Assembly: GCA_025504975.1 (NCBI GenBank)
Contig: JANUWI010000018.1
Coordinates: 434,001 to 498,000 of the forward strand
Length of the DNA: 64,000 nt
Origin: Plenodomus lindquistii
Lineage: Eukaryota; Ascomycota; Dothideomycetes; Pleosporales; Leptosphaeriaceae
Reading direction: 5' to 3'
Shown here in pieces: positions 57,939 through 64,000 of this stretch. A program made the translations under genes and the position numbers. The notes under the pieces were generated by a model. That model saw only the letters and a list, made by a program, of their open reading frames with translations. It had not been told where the DNA came from and did not search any database. Positions within the stretch are counted from its first letter, which is position 1, and each line of letters opens with the position of its first letter.

Positions 57939-60169
57939 CTACGCGTTGTAGTACTCCAACCCCAACCCCAAAACCTCACACTGCTCCACATCCCTAAACC
58001 CCGTATCTTGCACCACACTCCCCAGACTCCTAATCCTCTGCTCCCCTTTCCGCAACGCCTTCCACATCCCCGCCTCCCGCGCAAATCTCGTACTATTCAT
58101 AAATCCGCGCGCTTCCAAAAACCCAATCTCGGCATTAGGTGTCCCCGTCCTCGCAAACGCCGTCCAAGTATCAAGTATATACTGGCTAAACGGTATGTCC
58201 CCCTCATCCCTCGGCGCACTCCCCTGCGGAATCGCAGTACCGAACACAATGTACAATTCTCCAGAGTGGCAGCGGTAGTAGGACGGTGATATTGGGTCTC
58301 CTAGCGGGTGGGCAGGGGAGGGCGGTGCTTCACATGCCGGTGGGTTGGGGCTCCAATCGCTAATCTGATAGCTACGGTCAAACTCATACGTATAGTATGC
58401 GGAGAAGATGTCGTTGGCTACAGCCGTGTACGCCGTGCTTTGCGCGAGGCAGCGGAATTGCGCGTCGGTCGACACGCGGCTTGTTAAGTTGAAAATTGCA
58501 GCTGTGTTGTTTGTGTCCGGGGGTAAGGGGAAGAGGCCAGAGGATAGGATGGCGGCAGCGGGGTAGGATTGCGTGGTTAGGACTGCGGAGACATTGGTCG
58601 TGGTTGTGTAGGATGTGAAGGGGGAGCCGTCGTCATGCATAATGCCTGCAAGGATGGGTATGGTGTGTTTGGGGGCGGTGGGGGAGAGGGCTAGGGATGA
58701 TGTTGGGAGGAAGGGTGGAGAGATGACGGGGTAGCTGGGGCTGTCAGTTTGGGCAGACGCTATGTCGAGGACTTCGTGATGTGTTTGATGTGCTTGGGAT
58801 GGATCTAAGGTTGGTGATGCTGTAACCAAGGCAACCTTGATGTATCATCCCATTGCATCGATGGTTGGCATAGATATTGGGGAAGTTTGACATACCTTGC
58901 AATTGTCCCAGTGAACGACTGAGACGCATTTCTATACCCAATGAGCGCGAGAGGATCGACTGTGCGAAGACAAGCAACCAATTTCTCCCCAGTCGCTTGG
59001 CCACATCCCACTTCAGCGACCAGGGCGCCCGTCTTGTTTGTGGCTTCCGCGATTGTATGGTAGTCAGCGAAATCGGCCGCGTAAGCCAGACCTTGAGGCG
59101 TGCTCATCATGATAGCCCCGGCAATCTTGCTGCGTGCCTGCGGCGATGCTAGAAGTGCCCTGACCGATGCTGCTCCAGCGCTCTGTCCAAACACAGTGAT
59201 TCGATCTTGGTCGCCTCCAAAGTGTTCAATGTGCGCGCGGATCCAATAAAGTGCTGTGCTCTGATCTTGCAGCCCGTAGTTCCCGGAGATGGTGGTATTC
59301 TCTAGCGCCAGAAATCCAAGGGTGGATAGTCGGTAATTGATAGTCACAGCAACTACATCACCACGTGCTGCCATGGCACTGCCATCAAAGGTCGTATCGC
59401 TAGCGGTACCAGATACAAAACCCCCACTATGGATCCATACCATGACCGCCTTTCTCTTGTTTGCAGCAACCTTACCATTCGGAAGGTATGGTGTCCAGAT
59501 GTTCAGTGTCAGACAATCCTCGATATCCGGTATCTGCCCTGTACTCCCATAGCTAGCCTGTATACATCTTGGAGCATATTCGAGCGCAGAAATGTTCGAG
59601 TCCGGCGTGGGTGGGAGATATGTAGAATGGGAGAAGCGTGCCGGTATCGATGCATATTTGATGCCTAGGAAGCTAAAAGCCGAACTAGTATTTTCGCGAT
59701 GCCCTAGGACAGTAGCATTATTTGTGGTCACGGCGATTTTCCTGGTCGTATTTGTGGCGGTATTTGAACAAAGTGCTGGCAGTTTGGTGTTGCAGGGGTA
59801 TTGCTTCACCCTGCCAGTTGAATCGATAGCTCGGCAATGTGCTGTAGAGTTACCATGGACCCAAAATTTGCCAATGTTGTCAGCCGCTTGGCTGTAGTTT
59901 AGATATTGTAGGTAGTCTAGACTTTGAGTGTAGTTGCCTGGGTTCCATAAGGCTGATTCCAGTGCACCGCACTTGGACGATGCAGTCGAATGCTTGTGTG
60001 GAGTGCTGATGACTATGCTGGACGCTTGTCTGGTAGTGAGATTGCCATAGAGGTCGTTGTGTGTGATGATGGAAAGGTCTGATCCGATTGAGTACGGACC
60101 GGCAAGAGATGCTATGGTATAAGGAAAGAGCAGACAGATGACGGAGGAGAGAGCAACAATGAAATGCAT
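57939..60169 (-). CDS. Secreted type-B carboxylesterase/lipase
   Basis: It is an alpha/beta hydrolase of the carboxylesterase family, probably exported (signal peptide MHFIVALSSVICLLFPYTIA). Exon 1 is 60169-58892 and exon 2 is 58835-57939, giving about 724 aa. After a roughly 170-residue N-terminal extension rich in Ser/Thr/Asn, the family blocks are EDCLTLNIWTPYLPNG, WIHSGGFVSG, GNYGLQDQSTALYWIRAHI and the nucleophile elbow GQSAGAAS. Exon 2 has AGIMHDDGSPF and CHSGELYIVFGT, the region of the catalytic His. The splice junction is uncertain: the strong GTATGT donor at 58895 would throw the frame off, so a 56-nt intron with a weak GTCAAA donor was chosen because it restores the family sequence. 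Confidence 0.85.
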
Positions 60170-61000
60170 GCTGTAGGCAAGGAGAGCAAAAGCTTGATAG
60201 CTTCCAAGCAAAGCATGGGAACGTGGGCACCTACCATATAGTCGACAGGCCTTGGGGCTGGCACTGCTATTGTGGGCAGACCATGGTGCCGATGCATTGG
60301 ACTGCGAGATGGTATTCGTGGGGAAACGGGGCGGAGCCGCGGGTTGAATACATGAACGAGGCTCTAGTACGCTTTGGATGCGGTGCGGTGCGGAGGATCG
60401 CCGCTGGTACGTGACCTCGAGGGCCGCGACCATGTAAGTTGTACGGCGAAGCTATTCTGCTCGTCGACAAGAAAACGAAGCTGCAATACACACCAACGCC
60501 ATGGTGACTAGTAAAGGCAATCCGGGGATGCAATGCGACAGCCGAGCTCTCCTCACTGGACGGGGAGAGGGGGACGGGGCAACAGTGGGACCGCAGGGCT
60601 AGGTGCGACGCCGTTGGGCCATGACTTCATTCTCGGTGGAAAAGGTGCGTTTCAGCAGGCGGTTATGGATGGATGGGCGTGAGAGCGGGGCTGCGCAGCT
60701 CTTATCGTTGTTTGCTAGAGCCCCTCTCGGAATGCCCTGGGGCGCGCCTCTATCCCGGCTTGGTCACCACCCACCAGACGGAGGGCTCCAGCATGCAGCC
60801 ACGGCAGTGCCAGGCAACGGCCACCACGGGCATTCCACAACAGCCGAGTGTTGTGGTGGACGAGGCCCGTTCGCTCTCACGAACTCGATCGTCGACTGGC
60901 CGGCGGCCGGCCTGCGCGCGACGGTAATCTCGCTGGCGCTAGCACCCCACGCGGCCTAGCACCATCTGCAGGCTCTGCGCCGGCCTGCCACGCCCGCCGC

Positions 61001-61032
61001 TGATTGGCTGATTGGCTGATTGGCTGATTGGC
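61001..61032. repeat. Four perfect tandem TGATTGGC units (inverted CCAAT boxes)
   Basis: The 8-bp unit TGATTGGC is repeated four times without change; each contains ATTGG, the complement of CCAAT. It lies about 985 bp upstream of the SET gene ATG and about 830 bp upstream of the esterase ATG. Confidence 0.85.
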
Positions 61033-61554
61033 TGCCTGCCCGTCCTGGTCACATCACAGGCTACAGCCCCCTTGGCCGACTCGCTGCGTGGCTGCCAGCG
61101 CGCGCCCTCTTGTCGCTCGCAACGTGCACGTCGAGTACTTTTGCGCAGCGCAAGCAAACACCAGCTCCTCACACCACGCCCGGCCACGCAGCTCCATGGG
61201 CGTGTGGACGCAGGCCGGCCCCCCAGGCGTGCGCAGCCCCCCTCTTTGCGCGGCGGCCGACTAGAGTCTTGTTCCCCTCTGTCCCAATGTTACTAATTCC
61301 ACAGCTGCCTGGCCCGTGCGCCGCGCTAAGCTGCTCTCGCTCGCTCGTTTCGGCGCGCTGCGAGTCCCTTCCTCAAGCACCCAATCTGCCTCGTACACGC
61401 CCATTTCGACCCTCACCACCTCACCACCTCACCACCTCCCACACTCACTTCGCCGTGCCCGTCACCACGCCTGCTGAGCCCTCTCGCCGTCGCCCTGTCC
61501 CGCCTGCTTCCGCCGTGACGCCCGTCCTCGTCTCTTTGTTACCCGACGCCCGCG

Positions 61555-61596
61555 CCCACGCCTACGCCTACGCCCACGCCTACGCCCACGCCCACG
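61555..61596 (+). repeat. Hexamer array CC[C/T]ACG, seven units
   Basis: Seven consecutive units of CCCACG or CCTACG lie about 420-460 bp upstream of the SET gene ATG. Three units of the same array occur upstream of FAA1. Confidence 0.8.
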
Positions 61597-62016
61597 CCCT
61601 CTCCTGCCGCCTCCACCTCGACACGCTGCCTCTCGCCCACCCCCGGCGCACATGCACAGCTCCTGCAGCCTGCTTATCCCAGCCCTCTTATGCTAGCCGC
61701 TACTCTGCCATTCTCCAGTGACGCTGCCGAGCCTAGGTCGACGCCCTTGACCGTGCCCTCAGACGCCGCAACCGGCCACGAAAGCCTCTTCTACACCACG
61801 GCTGCCGCCTTGCAATAACCACCTGGATCGCCACAAGACACGCACCCATCGTCGGCGGCCGTCGTTACAATCGTCTCGCAGCCGTTTCGCCCGCTGCGTC
61901 TACTCCTGTCGCGCGCCGGGCGTCATGCGACTCATACCACTCACACCACACCAAGCCTAAACCCTCACACCCTTACCCCTCTCCTCTGACCTACCACGCA
62001 GCGTGCTTGCCAGATT

Positions 62017-64000
62017 ATGACAGAAGTCTCGTCTATCCAGGCGCATGCTGAGACTCAGCCCGCTTCGCTCGCCCTCTTCGACGTCCCTCCAGCTCCACCT
62101 TTGCTCAACAACGCCTCGCCTGTGCCGCTCCATGGCCCCATCGAAGAAGAGGAGTCATCCACAATCAAGTGCATCTGCGGTTTCGCCGACGACGATGGCA
62201 ACACGGTGCTGTGCGAGAAGTGCGACACCTGGCAACACATCATCTGCTACTACGAGACTGCCTCGCTGGTCCCGGATGTACACGAGTGCACAGACTGCCT
62301 GCCACGACCTATCGACTCCCGTGGCGCAACTGAGAAGCAACGGCAGCGCAGGGAACTGCTCGCCGGCGAAAAGAAAAGCAGGTCCAAATCCACCGTGAAG
62401 AATCCCAAGAAGCGAACCAAAGACTCGCTTGGCTCGGTGCAGCCCAACGGCTGGCCAGTGCAATCGACTGGCGACCTACACTACTATTCAGACCGGAAGA
62501 GCGGCAGTCCGCGAGACCAGCTTCCACCCAACAAGCGGCCAAAGACCAGCCATCGTACCTCCAACTCGGTCAGCGTCATCAGCCAAGCGCCTGCCCTCGC
62601 TCCAACGTCGCGCAAACGGGGTGCTTCGGTCATGCTAAACGGCCACAGCCCCGTCAAATCTCCCACCAACCCAGATGGGCCCATCGAGGACTTCTCCATC
62701 GAGTTTATGAGCCTGTACACGCAGCCCGACGTACCTTCGCCAGAGGGTAATTCTTATACACGCATCGACGTAGCCAACGACATTGCGACGTGGCTTAGCG
62801 ATCCAGATGCTCTCGCAGGAGTCAGTGGTGGTAAGAAACCACAGGATCTCTTCTCCAGGATAGACACGTCGATACAGGAACTAGAGGTCAACACGGCTCC
62901 CGAAATCGTCAGACAAATAGACATTGATTCGGGCATAACGGCGCATGGCCTTCATCCTCAATGGCACTTCATCACCGCTGAGACGCCTGTTGCTGACGGT
63001 GGCTACATTGGAGAACTAAAAGGATTGATTGGACGAAGATCAGACTACGTCGAGGACCCTGCGAATCGATGGAATCTTATGCGACATCCGGAACCGTTCG
63101 TCTTCTTCCCCCCTCACCTGCCAATTTATATCGACACCCGGCAAGAAGGCAACTTGCTACGGTACGCTAGAAGAAGCTGCAAACCCAACATGTCCATGAA
63201 GATTTTTGTCGAGCCCAGTAACGACTATCACTTTTGCTTTCTCGCCACCAGAGAGATCAACCCTGGAGAGGAACTCACGGTCGGATGGGACGTTGATGCT
63301 GAGGTCACCAAGCAGCTGGGCAAGTTTGTCACTAATGGCGCTAAAGAAGGCTTCAAGCGTATCCTGCCCTGGGTCTACTGCGTCTTAGCCAACTTTGGTG
63401 GTTGTGCCTGCGACCCGGCCTCGACCGGCCTCGAATGCTTACTGGAGCGTGCTCGTCGCTACACCATCACAGAACCGGCAAAGGGGAAGCACAAGAAATC
63501 CAAAAAGGCGCTCGTCTCTCCCGTGAGCACAGGCCATGCAACGAACAGCCGTGCAGGCAGCGAGTCCCACAATCGCGACGTGGATGACGAGGAAGATGCC
63601 CGGTCGACTTCAGGTTCGCACAAATCCAGCAGTCGTGACATCACCCCGGCTACCCACTTCTCCATCGATGGTGAGACCAAGATGTCAGAGCGTGAAAAGC
63701 GCAAGATTCAGCAACAAGAGAAATTGTTCGAGAAGATCGACTTCGATGGACAGCACAAGAGCAAGAAATCAAAGAGGAACAGCGCTGGATCGACACTGAA
63801 CACGCCTACACTCTCATCATCGGTAAGCCAGGCTTTTCTTGTATCAACTTCTTCCACTAACACAATTGCACAGAGACGGATAGGCCATCCAGACCCTTCC
63901 CCCTCAGCTCGCCATCGCGAACACAGTCATGGGGTTGCGCGCAAGACCTCGGGCAGCTCGTCTAGAACGAATGGGCGCTCAGCCCCACGACCGAAGCCTG
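62017..64000 (+). CDS. PHD-finger and SET-domain protein, Set3 type, 3' end off the window
   Basis: Set3 is the scaffold of a histone deacetylase complex (Set3C) in the nucleus; its PHD finger binds methylated H3K4. From the ATG at 62017 the frame is open to the window end. The PHD finger reads CICGFADDDGNTVLCEKCDTWQH and ends CTDCLPRP (about residues 50-90). The SET domain lies around residues 320-430: GGYIGELKG, FVFFPPHLPIYIDTRQ, YARRSCKPNMSMKI and EINPGEELTVGWD. The catalytic-type NHSC is replaced by RRSC, as in Set3/MLL5 proteins thought to lack methyltransferase activity. A possible in-frame 51-52-nt intron (63822-63873) lies near the end. More than 660 residues are visible. Confidence 0.92.
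   Translation, partial: MTEVSSIQAHAETQPASLALFDVPPAPPLLNNASPVPLHGPIEEEESSTIKCICGFADDDGNTVLCEKCDTWQHIICYYETASLVPDVHECTDCLPRPIDSRGATEKQRQRRELLAGEKKSRSKSTVKNPKKRTKDSLGSVQPNGWPVQSTGDLHYYSDRKSGSPRDQLPPNKRPKTSHRTSNSVSVISQAPALAPTSRKRGASVMLNGHSPVKSPTNPDGPIEDFSIEFMSLYTQPDVPSPEGNSYTRIDVANDIATWLSDPDALAGVSGGKKPQDLFSRIDTSIQELEVNTAPEIVRQIDIDSGITAHGLHPQWHFITAETPVADGGYIGELKGLIGRRSDYVEDPANRWNLMRHPEPFVFFPPHLPIYIDTRQEGNLLRYARRSCKPNMSMKIFVEPSNDYHFCFLATREINPGEELTVGWDVDAEVTKQLGKFVTNGAKEGFKRILPWVYCVLANFGGCACDPASTGLECLLERARRYTITEPAKGKHKKSKKALVSPVSTGHATNSRAGSESHNRDVDDEEDARSTSGSHKSSSRDITPATHFSIDGETKMSEREKRKIQQQEKLFEKIDFDGQHKSKKSKRNSAGSTLNTPTLSSSVSQAFLVSTSSTNTIAQRRIGHPDPSPSARHREHSHGVARKTSGSSSRTNGRSAPRPKP

Larger units (their letters stand above)
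60170..62016. other. Intergenic between esterase and SET gene (divergent)
   Basis: About 1.85 kb of GC-rich DNA with no gene recognised. It carries a tandem CCAAT array (61001-61032), a hexamer array (61555-61596), and C-rich tracts with repeated CTCACCAC near 61410-61440. Open frames such as 61020-61721 come from this biased composition. Confidence 0.5.

Noticed and set aside
61020..61721. 233-codon ORF upstream of the SET gene
   Set aside because: Its Ala/His/Tyr run comes from the CC[C/T]ACG hexamer array, and the rest is Pro/Ser/Arg bias of C-rich promoter DNA.

Overview
The window is a stretch of nuclear DNA from a filamentous ascomycete. Most genes carry one to three short GT-AG introns of about 48-76 nt, neighbouring genes are unrelated and independently transcribed, and the gene set is typically fungal: a pleiotropic-drug-resistance ABC transporter, ERG28, a uric acid/xanthine permease, a C-terminal cytochrome-b5 fusion desaturase and a SET3-type regulator. 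One transposon carries repeat-induced point mutation (RIP), which is specific to filamentous fungi. I infer a Dothideomycete, probably in the Pleosporales, but the sequence alone does not prove this.

Layout. 1-11 kb: a PDR ABC transporter (cut by the left edge), TIP41 and an Aurora kinase (divergent), then ATP23 and PRO1 glutamate 5-kinase (divergent). 11-18 kb: gene-poor, with a complete hAT transposon (12463-14742) that has an exact 8-bp target duplication and heavy RIP. 18-24 kb: a secreted GH3 beta-glucosidase and a C2H2 protein. 24-27 kb: gene-poor. 27-36.7 kb: LCCL-domain membrane protein, IFA38 ketoacyl-CoA reductase, RPS11, ERG28, GAL7 and a YIPF6-type Golgi protein. 37-47 kb: a RanBP3/Yrb2-type protein, acyl-CoA-binding protein, TDP1 and OLE1 desaturase. 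49-64 kb: uric acid/xanthine permease, FAA1 acyl-CoA synthetase, an Rkm5-type methyltransferase, a type-B carboxylesterase and a PHD-SET protein cut by the right edge.

How the genes relate. There is no secondary-metabolite cluster, CRISPR, phage or operon-like system. Five genes between 29.7 and 56 kb act in lipid metabolism (IFA38, ERG28, ACBP, OLE1, FAA1), but they are interspersed with unrelated genes and loose proximity is the most I would claim. Several pairs share divergent promoters of about 290-340 bp.

The least ordinary content is repetitive DNA. There are six copies of one ~240-bp miniature inverted-repeat element, present in both orientations and all between genes. The hAT element has sharp RIP limits. 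A 51-bp minisatellite lies inside a permease intron. Smaller arrays include four perfect tandem CCAAT boxes, a hexamer array found upstream of two genes, and an Asn-Gly repeat tail on GAL7. I found no convincing new multi-gene system. Exon limits were deduced by hand from splice consensus, reading phase and family resemblance, and have not been tested against transcripts.
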